This document shows, piece after piece, positions 28,696 through 37,346 of a DNA stretch of 64,000 nucleotides. The stretch is from the NCBI RefSeq assembly GCF_025354735.1, contig NZ_JANXMI010000312.1, positions 16,588-80,587 of the forward strand. Direction: 5' to 3'. Numbering within the stretch: position 1 is the stretch's first letter; each line of letters opens with the position of its first letter. Under the pieces are notes generated by a model, which had not been told where the DNA came from, searched no databases, and saw only the letters and a program-made list of their open reading frames with translations. Position numbers and translations under genes: made by a program. This DNA is from Rugamonas sp. GTDB lineage: Bacteria; Pseudomonadota; Gammaproteobacteria; Burkholderiales; Burkholderiaceae_D.

Positions 28696-29139
28696 ATGAC
28701 CATCCCTCGTTTGATCGCAGGCGCCATGTTGATGCTGGCGACGACGGCCAGTCTGGCCTTCGACTATAAAACAGTGGGACCGAATCCCGTCATCCTCTAC
28801 GACGCCCCTTCGACCAAGGGCGGCAAGCTGTTCATCGTGCCGCGCGGCGCGCCGCTGGAAGTGGTGCTCAGCTACGGCGAATGGGTCAAAGTGCGCGACG
28901 TCAGCGGCGATCTGGCCTGGACCGAGGCCAAGGGTTTGACGGGCAAGCGCGGCGTCATCGTCCGCACGCCCGGCCTGAAAGTGCGCGCCACGCCGGACGA
29001 GGCCGCTACGCCGGTGTTCACCGCCGACAAGGGCGTGCTGCTGGAACTGGCCGAACCGGCCAACAGCGGCTGGCTCAAGGTGCGTCACAAGGACGGCCTG
29101 GCCGGCTACGTGAAAAACGGCGACGTCTGGGGCGATTGA
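28696..29139 (+). CDS. Secreted bacterial SH3-domain protein
   Basis: A 147-residue periplasmic protein with a signal peptide (about 1-21, MTIPRLIAGAMLMLATTASLA) and two SH3b-like segments: VILYDAPSTKGGKLFIVPRGAPLEVVLSYGEWVKV (about 30-65) and LKVRATPDEAATPVFTADKGVLLELAEP (about 95-125, ending WLKVRHKDGLAGYV). Such domains often bind peptidoglycan. It lies four bases from gpsA and is probably cotranscribed with it. No enzymatic domain is present. Confidence 0.87.
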   Translation: MTIPRLIAGAMLMLATTASLAFDYKTVGPNPVILYDAPSTKGGKLFIVPRGAPLEVVLSYGEWVKVRDVSGDLAWTEAKGLTGKRGVIVRTPGLKVRATPDEAATPVFTADKGVLLELAEPANSGWLKVRHKDGLAGYVKNGDVWGD

Positions 29140-29142
29140 GCC

Positions 29143-30171
29143 ATGCAAGCAGTCCGCAAGATTTCCGTCCTCGGCGCCGGCGCCTGGGGCACCGCCGTCG
29201 CGCTGGCGCTGGCGACCCGGCACGACGTGGCGCTGTGGGGCCGCAATAGCGCCGTCATGCGCGACATGGCCGAGGCCCGCGACAACCTCGCCTATCTGCC
29301 CGGCTTCCCCTTCCCCGAGGGCTTGACCGTCCACACCGAATTCGACGCCGCGCTGGCCCATGTGGCCGGCGAGCACGGCCTGCTGATCGCGGCCTGCCCG
29401 GTGGCCGGCCTGCGCCCGCTGCTGGAGCAGCTCAAGGGCCGCGCCATTCCCAACATCGTCTGGCTGTGCAAGGGTTTTGAATACGGCACCGGCTTGCTGC
29501 CGCACCAGATCGTCAAGCAGGTGCTGGGCGAGGCGGTGGCCGGCGGCGCGCTGTCCGGGCCGTCGTTCGCGCAGGAAGTGGCGCGCGGCCTGCCGTGCGC
29601 GCTGACCATCGCGTCGGACTCGGCCGCGCTGCGCGACTGCGTCGTCGCCGCCGTCCATGGCGGCAACATCCGGGTCTATTCGAGCACCGACCTGGTCGGC
29701 GTGGAAGTGGGCGGCGCGGTCAAGAACGTGCTGGCGATCGCGACCGGCGTGGCCGACGGCCTCGGCCTGGGCCTCAACGCGCGCGCCGCGCTCATCACAC
29801 GCGGCCTGTCGGAAATCACGCGCCTGGGCACGGCGCTGGGCGGCCAGATCGAAACCTTCATGGGCCTGACCGGCATGGGCGACTTGATACTGACCTGCAC
29901 CGGCGACCTGTCGCGCAACCGCCGCGTCGGCCTCGGGCTGGCGCAGGGCAAGCCGCTGGACGTCATCGTGAGCGAGCTGGGCCATGTGGCCGAAGGCGTG
30001 CCCTGCGCCAAGGCCGTGCGCGAACTGGCGGCCCGGCTGGGCATCGAGATGCCGATCACCAACGCGGTGGCCGGCGTGCTGTTCGACGGCGACCAGCCGC
30101 AGGATCTGGTGCGGCGTTTGCTGGCGCGCGATCCGCGCGATGAAAAAATGAATGGCGGCGTGGCGGCCTGA
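29143..30171 (+). CDS. gpsA: NAD(P)-dependent glycerol-3-phosphate dehydrogenase
   Basis: A 342-residue cytosolic enzyme making sn-glycerol 3-phosphate from dihydroxyacetone phosphate for phospholipid synthesis. The Rossmann loop GAGAWGTAVAL is at the N-terminus; the catalytic Lys lies in VGGAVKNVLAIA; GPSFAQEVARG and GLTGMGDLILTC are intact. Its place downstream of secB matches the E. coli order. Confidence 0.97.
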   Translation: MQAVRKISVLGAGAWGTAVALALATRHDVALWGRNSAVMRDMAEARDNLAYLPGFPFPEGLTVHTEFDAALAHVAGEHGLLIAACPVAGLRPLLEQLKGRAIPNIVWLCKGFEYGTGLLPHQIVKQVLGEAVAGGALSGPSFAQEVARGLPCALTIASDSAALRDCVVAAVHGGNIRVYSSTDLVGVEVGGAVKNVLAIATGVADGLGLGLNARAALITRGLSEITRLGTALGGQIETFMGLTGMGDLILTCTGDLSRNRRVGLGLAQGKPLDVIVSELGHVAEGVPCAKAVRELAARLGIEMPITNAVAGVLFDGDQPQDLVRRLLARDPRDEKMNGGVAA

Positions 30172-30224
30172 AGGCCGGACGGCGGCGCGGCGGGGTCCGG
30201 ACCGGGCGCCGCCCGCTTCCCCGC

Positions 30225-30917
30225 CTACCCTTCGACCACGTCCTCTTCCCGCGCCTCGCGCATCCACGTCACCAGCGGCAAGGCATCTTTCCAGCCGCTC
30301 ACGATTTCCGGCACCAGCAATTCCGGCTGGTTCAGCTTCAGCTGCGCTTCCGTCCACATGAAAAAACTTTTCAGCTTGATGTACTCGATGTGCTCGGCTT
30401 CCGGGTCGAAGCCTTTGGGCGGCCGCTGCAACTTGCCTTCGTTCTGGATATCGCCATAGGTCGCGCGCAGCTTTTTATTCTTCAGCACCTTGGTGAAGCC
30501 GGCCGCGTCGTCGACCATGTGCTGGCGCAGCGCGCGCAGGCGGCCGGCCGGCGGCATGTATTCGCCGGCGCCGAACAGCAAACGGCCCTGGCCGTCGATC
30601 TGCACATAATAGGTCGGGCCGCCGGCCTTGCTCGGCCGGCGCAGGTCGTTGGGCGCGATGGCGGCCGAAAAACGCGTCTTGTACGGGCTCTTGTCGTTGG
30701 CGAAGCGCACGTCGCGGTTGATGCGGAACATGGCCTTTTTCGGATTGCAGAATTTGACGGCCGGGTCGAACTTGCCGATTTCGGCGATCACGTCCGTCAC
30801 CACTTGCAGGAATTCTTCGCGCAGGATGTCGTAACGCGGCTTGTTCATGATGAACCATGGGCGGTTGTTATTGTCCGCCAGTTCTTTGAGGAATTGAGTC
30901 AGGTCGCGCAGATGCAT
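30225..30917 (-). CDS. DUF2461/TIGR02453 family protein
   Basis: A 230-residue protein of the DUF2461 family of unknown function. Recognisable segments are NNRPWFIMNKPRYD, FRINRDVRFANDKSPYKTRF and GEYMPPAGRLRALRQ. No signal peptide or membrane segment. It is convergent with gpsA and followed on the same strand by nothing obvious; upstream on that strand is the Deg-type protease. Confidence 0.9.
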   Translation of the reverse strand: MHLRDLTQFLKELADNNNRPWFIMNKPRYDILREEFLQVVTDVIAEIGKFDPAVKFCNPKKAMFRINRDVRFANDKSPYKTRFSAAIAPNDLRRPSKAGGPTYYVQIDGQGRLLFGAGEYMPPAGRLRALRQHMVDDAAGFTKVLKNKKLRATYGDIQNEGKLQRPPKGFDPEAEHIEYIKLKSFFMWTEAQLKLNQPELLVPEIVSGWKDALPLVTWMREAREEDVVEG

Positions 30918-30957
30918 GGATGGTCCAGAAAAGTTGATCGGGCTGCCGGGCCGTGCC

Positions 30958-32124
30958 CTATTTGGCGGAGGCCGGCCGCTTGCCGACGGTGACGTCGAAG
31001 GTCGACTCGCCGTTTTTGCGCAGCACCGTCATTTTAGCTTTTCCGCCGGGCGGCAGTTGGGCGATCAGGTTGAGCATGGCATTGGTGTCGGCCACCGGCT
31101 TGCCTTCGACCGACAGCAAGATGTCGCCGGGCCGCAGGCCGGCGCGGTCGGCCGGGCCGTTGCGCACGATGCCGGCGATGATGGCGCCGCTCTGCTTGCT
31201 CAAGCCAAAGCTTTGCGCCAGCTCCGGCGTGATTTCCTGCGATTCGACGCCGATCCAGCCGCGCACCACGTGGCCGGTCTGGATGATTTCCTCCATCACC
31301 GCCTTGGCCGTCGACACGGGGATGGCGAAGCCGATGCCGACCGAGCCGCCGCTCTGCGAGTAAATCGCCGAATTAATGCCCAGCAAGTTGCCATTGGTGT
31401 CGATCAGCGCGCCGCCCGAGTTGCCGAAATTGATGGCGGCGTCGGTCTGGATAAAGTTCTCGAAGTGGTTGATGTGCAGATTGTTGCGGCCCAGGGCGGA
31501 GATGATGCCCATGGTCACGGTCTGGCCCACGCCGAAGGGATTGCCGATGGCCAGCACGACGTCGCCGACGCGCGCCTGCTCGGCCTGGCCCAGCACGATC
31601 ACGGGCAGCTTCGCGAGCGCGACCTTGATGACGGCGAGGTCGGTTTCCGGATCGGTGCCGACCACCTTGGCGGCGGCCTTGCGGCCGTCGGCCAGCACCA
31701 CTTCGATATCGTCGGCGGCGTCGACGACGTGGTTGTTGGTCAGGATGTAGCCGTCGGCGCTGACGATGACGCCGGAGCCGAGGCTGGTTTCATCGTCGTC
31801 CTGGTCGCCGTCGCGCTCGCGCTCGCCGAAGAATTTCTGGAAGAAGGGATCGCGCAGCAGCCGGTGGTGGTGGCGCAGCCGCGTCTTGCTGGCCAGGATG
31901 TTGACGACGGCCGGCATGGCGCGCCCGGCCGCGGCCCGGTAAGAGCCGGGCGCCGGCGCGCCGCCGGTGGCCTGGGTCAGCACGGGGCTGGAGGCGGCGC
32001 GGCCTATCTGTTCGACGCGGCTGGCCACGCGCAGCGCGCCGTCCGGCCGCACCGCCGTGTAGACGCAATACAGCGCCAACACGATGGTCACCGTTTGCGC
32101 GAACAATAACCAGAGTCGTCGCAT
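30958..32124 (-). CDS. Deg-type periplasmic serine protease (DegS/DegQ-like)
   Basis: A 388-residue trypsin-like protease with an N-terminal membrane anchor (about 5-25), a protease domain (about 80-270) and a single PDZ domain (about 285-375). The catalytic triad motifs are NNHVVD (His), TDLAVI (Asp) and GNSGGAL (Ser). One PDZ and an uncleaved anchor fit DegS best, so a role in envelope stress sensing is possible, but rseA/rseB are not in the window. The linker DERERDGDQDDDE is unusually charged. Confidence 0.92.
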   Translation of the reverse strand: MRRLWLLFAQTVTIVLALYCVYTAVRPDGALRVASRVEQIGRAASSPVLTQATGGAPAPGSYRAAAGRAMPAVVNILASKTRLRHHHRLLRDPFFQKFFGERERDGDQDDDETSLGSGVIVSADGYILTNNHVVDAADDIEVVLADGRKAAAKVVGTDPETDLAVIKVALAKLPVIVLGQAEQARVGDVVLAIGNPFGVGQTVTMGIISALGRNNLHINHFENFIQTDAAINFGNSGGALIDTNGNLLGINSAIYSQSGGSVGIGFAIPVSTAKAVMEEIIQTGHVVRGWIGVESQEITPELAQSFGLSKQSGAIIAGIVRNGPADRAGLRPGDILLSVEGKPVADTNAMLNLIAQLPPGGKAKMTVLRKNGESTFDVTVGKRPASAK

Positions 32125-32203
32125 AGCGTCCTGCTAGGGGTATCGGCGGGGGCGGCGGGCGGCCAGTCCCGGCGGCCGCCCGGTCTTTCAATTATTCTCA
32201 CAC

Positions 32204-32623
32204 TTATTTCTTCAGGGCGTCGCGGATTTCACGCAGCAGCACGATATCTTCCGGCGTCGCCGGCGCCACCGCTTCCGGCGCCGCCTCCACCCTGCGCGCC
32301 TTGTTCATGATGCGCACCATCTGGAAGATTACGAAGGCCAGGATGATGAAGTTGAGCAAAATCGTGGCGAAATTGCCGTAGGCGAAGACGGCGCCCAGTT
32401 TTTTCGCTTCGAGCAGGCTCAGCGAGGAGTTTTGCCCGTTCAGCGGCAAATAGTAATTGGCGAAATCGAGGCCGCCGAACAGCTTGCTGATCGGCGGCAT
32501 GATGATGTCCTGCACCAGCGAATCGACGATCTTGCCGAAGGCGCCGCCGATGATGACGCCCACCGCCAGGTCGACCACATTGCCTTTCATGGCGAATTGT
32601 TTAAATTCCTGCATCATTGCCAT
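32204..32623 (-). CDS. mscL: Large-conductance mechanosensitive channel MscL
   Basis: A 139-residue homopentameric channel that opens on hypo-osmotic shock. The N-terminal amphipathic helix [21 protein letters not shown]1 (about 18-45, with the [14 protein letters not shown] pore helix) and TM2 (about 80-103) are clear. The cytoplasmic bundle ends REIRDALKK. Start is ATG at 32623. Confidence 0.97.
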   Translation of the reverse strand: MAMMQEFKQFAMKGNVVDLAVGVIIGGAFGKIVDSLVQDIIMPPISKLFGGLDFANYYLPLNGQNSSLSLLEAKKLGAVFAYGNFATILLNFIILAFVIFQMVRIMNKARRVEAAPEAVAPATPEDIVLLREIRDALKK

Positions 32624-32960
32624 GTTTATATCCTCACTGTGTGGTCAATTGTGAACAGACTGCCTTCGATCATACTATTTTTTCAATTAGAATCCAAACA
32701 CCGTTGCCGCTTGCGCAAGCACAACTTTCACGCCGCGCGCTTGAGCGGCGTCAACCGGGCCGCACGCGGCCCTGACGAGGAGCGGCCGCGCCGATCCCAG
32801 ATTAAAAGCGAGATATAAAAAGCCTCAATAATGATCCTTGCAACGTTTTTGCTTTAATTCGTTACTCGGTTCACCTATAATTTAAGGTTGCTATAAGCTA
32901 TATTCGGGCTCTGTGTAGGTTTCGCGTTTTTGTTCGCATTATTGACTGATTGGGGTTTGT
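32624..32960. other. Divergent mscL-petA intergenic region
   Basis: No gene is seen. The left part carries GC-rich sequence with no clear structure. The right part (32,820-32,960) is AT-rich and holds a TATAAT and a nearby TATAAG, probably the promoter region of petABC. Confidence 0.5.
32876..32881 (+). promoter_or_regulatory. Candidate -10 box for petABC
   Basis: Perfect TATAAT, 80 bp ahead of petA, with a weak TTTAAT-like -35 at 17 bp spacing. A long 5' leader would result. Confidence 0.4.
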
Positions 32961-33575
32961 ATGAGTAACGAAAAGCAACTCGATTCCGGCCGGCGTGGCC
33001 TGCTGGTCGCCACCGCCGTGGTCGGCGGCGGCGTCGGCCTGGCCACCGCCACCGCGCTGGTCAGCACCTTCCAGCCGTCCGAACGCGCCAAGGCGGCCGG
33101 CGCTCCGGTCGAAGTCGACATCTCGACGCTCGCTCCGGGCGAGATGAGGACCGTCGAATGGCGCGGCAAGCCGGTCTGGATCCTGAAGCGCACGCCCGAA
33201 ATGGTGGCGTCGCTCAAGCACACCGACGGCAAGGTGGCCGACGCCGACTCCAAACGCAACCCCGACGAATTCACGCCCACCTACGCCCGCAACGAATGGC
33301 GCTCGCGCCATCCCGACCTGCTGGTCGCGGTCGGCATCTGCACCCACCTGGGCTGCTCGCCCTCGTCCAAATTCACGGCCGGCCCGCAGCCCTCGCTGCC
33401 GGACGACTGGGTCGGCGGCTTCCTGTGCCCTTGCCACGGCTCCACTTTCGACCTGGCCGGCCGCGTCTTCAAAAACAAGCCGGCGCCGGACAATCTGCAA
33501 GTGCCGCGCTATATGTTCCTCAACGCGGAAAATACCAAGCTGGTCATCGGCAAAGACGAGAAAGGCGAGGCATAA
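32961..33575 (+). CDS. petA: Ubiquinol-cytochrome c reductase Rieske iron-sulfur subunit
   Basis: A 204-residue subunit of cytochrome bc1 that carries electrons from ubiquinol to cytochrome c1. A twin-arginine type N-terminus (DSGRRGLLVATAV) precedes the membrane helix (about 15-38). The [2Fe-2S] ligands are Cys127 and His129 in CTHLGC and Cys156 and His159 in CPCHG, with the disulfide cysteines Cys132 and Cys158 also present. It is the first gene of petABC, three bases from petB. Confidence 0.97.
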   Translation: MSNEKQLDSGRRGLLVATAVVGGGVGLATATALVSTFQPSERAKAAGAPVEVDISTLAPGEMRTVEWRGKPVWILKRTPEMVASLKHTDGKVADADSKRNPDEFTPTYARNEWRSRHPDLLVAVGICTHLGCSPSSKFTAGPQPSLPDDWVGGFLCPCHGSTFDLAGRVFKNKPAPDNLQVPRYMFLNAENTKLVIGKDEKGEA

Positions 33576-33578
33576 ATC

Positions 33579-34991
33579 ATGGCGGCTTTCAAAGAGACAA
33601 AGTTTCCCGACCATGCGCCGGTCGCTGAAAAAGCCCTGGGCTGGGTCGACGACCGCTTTCCCCTGACCAAGCTGTGGAACGATCAATGGGGCAAATACTA
33701 CGCCCCGAAAAACTTCAATTTCTGGTACATCTTCGGTTCGCTGGCCATGCTGGTGCTGGTGCTGCAAATCGTCACCGGCATCTTCCTGACCATGCACTAC
33801 AAGCCGGACGCCACGCTGGCCTTCGGTTCCGTCGAATACATCATGCGCGAAGTGCCGTGGGGCTGGCTGGTGCGCTATATGCACTCGACCGGCGCATCGG
33901 CCTTCTTCATCATCGTCTACCTGCACATGACGCGCGGCCTGCTGTACGGCTCCTACCGCAAGCCGCGTGAACTGATCTGGCTGTTCGGCTTCGCGATTTT
34001 CCTGTGCCTGATGGCGGAAGCCTTCTTCGGCTACCTGCTGCCGTGGGGCCAGATGTCCTACTGGGGCGCGCAGGTAATCGTCAACCTGTTCGGCGCCATT
34101 CCCTTCATCGGCCCCGACCTGTCGCTGTGGATACGGGGCGACTACGTCGTCTCCGACGCCACGCTGAACCGCTTCTTCGCCTTCCACGTGATCGCCATCC
34201 CGCTGGTGCTGCTGGGCCTGGTCGCCGCCCACTTGATCGCGCTCCATGAAGTCGGCTCCAGCAATCCGGACGGCATCGAAGTGAAGGAAAACCTGGGCCC
34301 GGACGGCCACCCGGTCGATTCCATCCCATCCCACCCGTATTACACCGTGCACGATCTGTTCGGCGTGTCGGTGTTCCTCGTGATCTTCAGCGCCGTCGTG
34401 TTCTTCGCGCCGGAAATGGGCGGCTTCTTCCTGGAGTACAACAACTTCCTGCCCGGCGACTCGCTCAAGACCCCGTTGCACATCGCCCCGACCTGGTACT
34501 TCACCGCCTTCTACTCGGTGCTGCGCGCCACCACGGCCGACTTCATGTGGGTGCTGATGTTCGGCGTGGCCGCCTATGTCGTCTTCATCTGGCTCAAGTC
34601 GCGCCTGTCGCTGGCCATCAAAGCGGCCATCGCCGTGATCGCGCTGCTGGCCATCATCGGCATGCTGCCCTCGGTGCTGGACGCGAAATTCTGGGGCGTG
34701 GTCTTCTTCGGCGGCTCGGTCGTGATCCTGGCCTTCCTGCCGTGGCTCGATCACTCCAAGGTGAAATCGATACGCTATCGTCCCGACTGGCACAAATATG
34801 TGTACGCGCTGTTCTTCCTGTCGTTCGTGACGCTGGGCTACCTGGGCACGCTGCCGCCGACCGAGACCCGCACGCTGGTGTCGCAAGTGTGCACGCTGTT
34901 CTACTTCAGCTTCTTCCTGTTGATGCCGTGGTGGAGCGCCATGGGCACCTTCAAGACGGTGCCGGACCGTGTCGTGTTCCACGCGCACTGA
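33579..34991 (+). CDS. petB: Cytochrome b of the bc1 complex
   Basis: A 470-residue polytopic di-haem protein with the Qo and Qi quinone sites. Haem-ligand histidines lie in helices B and D (MHSTGASAFFIIVYLHM and FAFHVIAIPLVLLGLVAAHLIALHE); the Qo PEWY-type motif is seen here as APTWYFT. Two extra C-terminal helices beyond the eight core ones make it longer than mitochondrial cytochrome b, which is normal for this group. Confidence 0.97.
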   Translation: MAAFKETKFPDHAPVAEKALGWVDDRFPLTKLWNDQWGKYYAPKNFNFWYIFGSLAMLVLVLQIVTGIFLTMHYKPDATLAFGSVEYIMREVPWGWLVRYMHSTGASAFFIIVYLHMTRGLLYGSYRKPRELIWLFGFAIFLCLMAEAFFGYLLPWGQMSYWGAQVIVNLFGAIPFIGPDLSLWIRGDYVVSDATLNRFFAFHVIAIPLVLLGLVAAHLIALHEVGSSNPDGIEVKENLGPDGHPVDSIPSHPYYTVHDLFGVSVFLVIFSAVVFFAPEMGGFFLEYNNFLPGDSLKTPLHIAPTWYFTAFYSVLRATTADFMWVLMFGVAAYVVFIWLKSRLSLAIKAAIAVIALLAIIGMLPSVLDAKFWGVVFFGGSVVILAFLPWLDHSKVKSIRYRPDWHKYVYALFFLSFVTLGYLGTLPPTETRTLVSQVCTLFYFSFFLLMPWWSAMGTFKTVPDRVVFHAH

Positions 34992-35024
34992 CCGCCGCCA
35001 CGATAAGCTCATAAAGGACACCAC

Positions 35025-35783
35025 ATGAATTTGCATAAAAAACTGCTCTGCATCCTGGCCCTGCTGCCGGGCCTGGCACTGGCCGCCGACGAAGGCTATC
35101 TGCTAGACAAGGCGCCTGACCGCTCGCACAACATGGCCGCCATGCAAAACGGCGCCAAGCTATTCGTCAATTACTGCCTGAACTGTCATAATGCGTCCTC
35201 GATGCGTTACAACCGTCTGCGCGACCTGGGCTTGAGCGAAGACCAGATCAAGGGCAATCTCTTGTTCACCAGTGATAAAGTGGGCGACATGATGGTCACG
35301 GCCATGAATCCCAAGGACGCGAAAGCGTGGTTCGGCACGGTGCCGCCGGATTTATCGGTGATCGCCCGCGCCAAATCGTCGGAAGCGGGCAGCGGCGCCG
35401 ACTACCTGTATACTTATCTGCGCACGTTCTACAAGGATGACACCCGGCCCACCGGCTGGAACAACGCCATCCTGAAGAACGCGGCCATGCCGCACGTGTT
35501 GTGGCAGTTGCAGGGCGTGCAGGCCGCGAAGATGGCGGACGAGATGGGCGAGGACGGCAAGCTGGTCAGCAAACTGGTCGGCTTCGAGCAAGTCACGCCC
35601 GGCACGATGACGAAGCTGGAGTTCGACACTACGGTGGCCGACCTGGTCGGCTACATGGAATGGATGGCGGAACCGACCGCACAAGCGCGCAAGCAACTTG
35701 GCGTGTGGGTGTTGCTGGTGCTGACCCTGTTCGCTTTCCTGGCGTGGCGCTTGAACGCGTCGTTCTGGAAAGAAGTCAAATAA
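35025..35783 (+). CDS. petC: Cytochrome c1 of the bc1 complex
   Basis: A 252-residue periplasmic haem protein with a signal peptide (about 1-21), haem-binding Cys51-x-x-Cys54-His55 (CLNCH), and a C-terminal membrane anchor (about 225-243). It passes electrons from the Rieske protein to soluble cytochrome c. A GC-rich terminator follows, separating petABC from sspA. Confidence 0.96.
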   Translation: MNLHKKLLCILALLPGLALAADEGYLLDKAPDRSHNMAAMQNGAKLFVNYCLNCHNASSMRYNRLRDLGLSEDQIKGNLLFTSDKVGDMMVTAMNPKDAKAWFGTVPPDLSVIARAKSSEAGSGADYLYTYLRTFYKDDTRPTGWNNAILKNAAMPHVLWQLQGVQAAKMADEMGEDGKLVSKLVGFEQVTPGTMTKLEFDTTVADLVGYMEWMAEPTAQARKQLGVWVLLVLTLFAFLAWRLNASFWKEVK

Positions 35784-35787
35784 GTAG

Positions 35788-35819
35788 GGTGCCGGCCGTT
35801 GGCCGGTGCCTGTTTTTTG
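35788..35819 (+). terminator. Rho-independent terminator of petABC
   Basis: A 10-bp stem (GGTGCCGGCC / GGCCGGTGCC, two G-T pairs) with a GTT loop is followed by TGTTTTTTG, five bases after the petC stop. Confidence 0.88.
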
Positions 35820-35897
35820 TTGCCCGCAATGGCGGGTGATCGTTCCGGGGTGATCCGTTCGCGGCTTCACCCCCTTTGTTTCTAAGGAACTATAAAC

Positions 35898-36509
35898 ATG
35901 ATGGTTCTCTATTCGGGTACGACCTGCCCCTTTTCCCAACGCTGCCGCCTGGTCCTGTTTGAAAAAGGCATGGACTTCGAAGTGCGCGACGTCGACCTGT
36001 TCAACAAGCCGGAAGACATCTCGACCATGAACCCCTACGGCCAGGTGCCCATCCTGGTCGAGCGCGAACTGATTTTGTACGAGTCGAACATCATCAACGA
36101 ATACATCGACGAGCGCTTCCCGCACCCGCAGCTGATGCCGGCCGATCCGCTGATGCGCGCGCGCGCCCGTTTGATGCTGTTCAATTTCGAGAAAGAACTG
36201 TTCGTCCACGTGCACGTGCTCGAAAGCGAACGCGCCAAGGGCAACGACAAGAGCCACGACAAGGCCCGCGCCGAAATCCGCGACCGCCTGACGACGCTCG
36301 CGCCGCTGTTCCTGAAGAACAAGTACATGCTGGGCGATGAATTCTCGATGCTCGACGTGGCCGTCGCGCCGCTGCTGTGGCGCCTCGACCACTACGGCAT
36401 CGAACTGTCGAAGACCGCCGCGCCGCTGATGAAGTACGCCGAACGCATCTTCTCGCGCCCGGCCTACATCGAAGCGCTGACCCCGTCGGAAAAGGTCATG
36501 CGCCGTTAA
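35898..36509 (+). CDS. sspA: Stringent starvation protein A (GST-fold transcription factor)
   Basis: A 203-residue protein with an N-terminal thioredoxin-like and C-terminal helical GST fold. SspA binds RNA polymerase rather than glutathione. Family features are MMVLYSGTTCPFSQRCR, NPYGQVPILVERELILYESNIINEYIDERFPHP (spanning about 40-75) and EFSMLDVAVAPLLWRL. It precedes sspB, with the two probably cotranscribed. Confidence 0.95.
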   Translation: MMVLYSGTTCPFSQRCRLVLFEKGMDFEVRDVDLFNKPEDISTMNPYGQVPILVERELILYESNIINEYIDERFPHPQLMPADPLMRARARLMLFNFEKELFVHVHVLESERAKGNDKSHDKARAEIRDRLTTLAPLFLKNKYMLGDEFSMLDVAVAPLLWRLDHYGIELSKTAAPLMKYAERIFSRPAYIEALTPSEKVMRR

Positions 36510-36585
36510 TCGGGCGCCGACCGCCTCACTTGAAGTATCGGCGCGTCCGTCCGCGGGCGCGCCGGGTTTTACAGTCTGCCAAATC

Positions 36586-37068
36586 ATGCCTGACATCTCT
36601 ACCAAGCCCTATATGCTGCGCGCCATCTACGAATGGTGTACCGACAGCGGCTACACGCCCTACCTCGCCGTCAAGGTCGACGCCTCGACCACGGTGCCGA
36701 TGGAATATGTGAAGAAGGGCGAAATCGTCCTCAACATCAGCTTCGGCGCCACCTCGGGCCTGAAGATGGACAACGACAGCATCCGATTCAACGCCCGCTT
36801 CGGCGGCGTGTCGCGCGAAATCTACGTGCCGGTCAACAACGTGATGGCCATCTACGCCAACGAAAACGGCCAGGGCATGGCCTTCGAGCCGCAAGCGGGC
36901 GGCAACGCGGCGGCCCCGTCCGAGATAGCCGAGAGCGCGCCGGCGCCGGTGCTGTCGGCCGTACCGGCCAGCGCCAGCGAGCAGAAAACCGCCCCCGCCA
37001 GCACGTCGGACGACAACAACGAACCGCCGAAAAAGGGTGGCCGCCCCACTCTGACGCGAATTAAATAG
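36586..37068 (+). CDS. sspB: ClpXP specificity-enhancing factor SspB
   Basis: A 160-residue adaptor that delivers ssrA-tagged peptides to ClpXP. The substrate-binding domain (about 1-110) has STKPYMLRAIYEWCTDSGYTPY and NISFGATSGLKMDN; a disordered Ala/Pro/Ser linker (about 115-150) ends in GGRPTLTRIK, the short C-terminal ClpX-binding module. Confidence 0.95.
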   Translation: MPDISTKPYMLRAIYEWCTDSGYTPYLAVKVDASTTVPMEYVKKGEIVLNISFGATSGLKMDNDSIRFNARFGGVSREIYVPVNNVMAIYANENGQGMAFEPQAGGNAAAPSEIAESAPAPVLSAVPASASEQKTAPASTSDDNNEPPKKGGRPTLTRIK

Positions 37069-37070
37069 CG

Positions 37071-37076
37071 TATAAT
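37071..37076 (+). promoter_or_regulatory. Candidate -10 box of the tRNA-Thr gene
   Basis: Perfect TATAAT 18 bp ahead of the tRNA 5' end, right after the sspB stop codon; CTGACG at 37051-37056 may serve as a poorly spaced -35. Confidence 0.5.
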
Positions 37077-37094
37077 TCGCCGCGTACAAGTTAC

Positions 37095-37170
<76 letters not shown>

Positions 37171-37206
37171 GCAACATGCATCACCCTGTATTACGCAGTA
37201 TCAAAG

Positions 37207-37238
37207 CCCGCTCGCCTCATAGGTGAAGCGGGTTTTTT
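37207..37238 (+). terminator. Rho-independent terminator downstream of tRNA-Thr
   Basis: CCCGCT pairs with AGCGGG, extended by an imperfect inner stem, followed by six T residues. Confidence 0.85.
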
Positions 37239-37346
37239 GTTGTCTCACGCCAAGTTATGCAATAGCATGGGATACCACCAAAAATATGGTTTTTTTGTTG
37301 GTATCAACAGATCGCAAAAAACCGGATACCAACAGGGGGCGAGGCA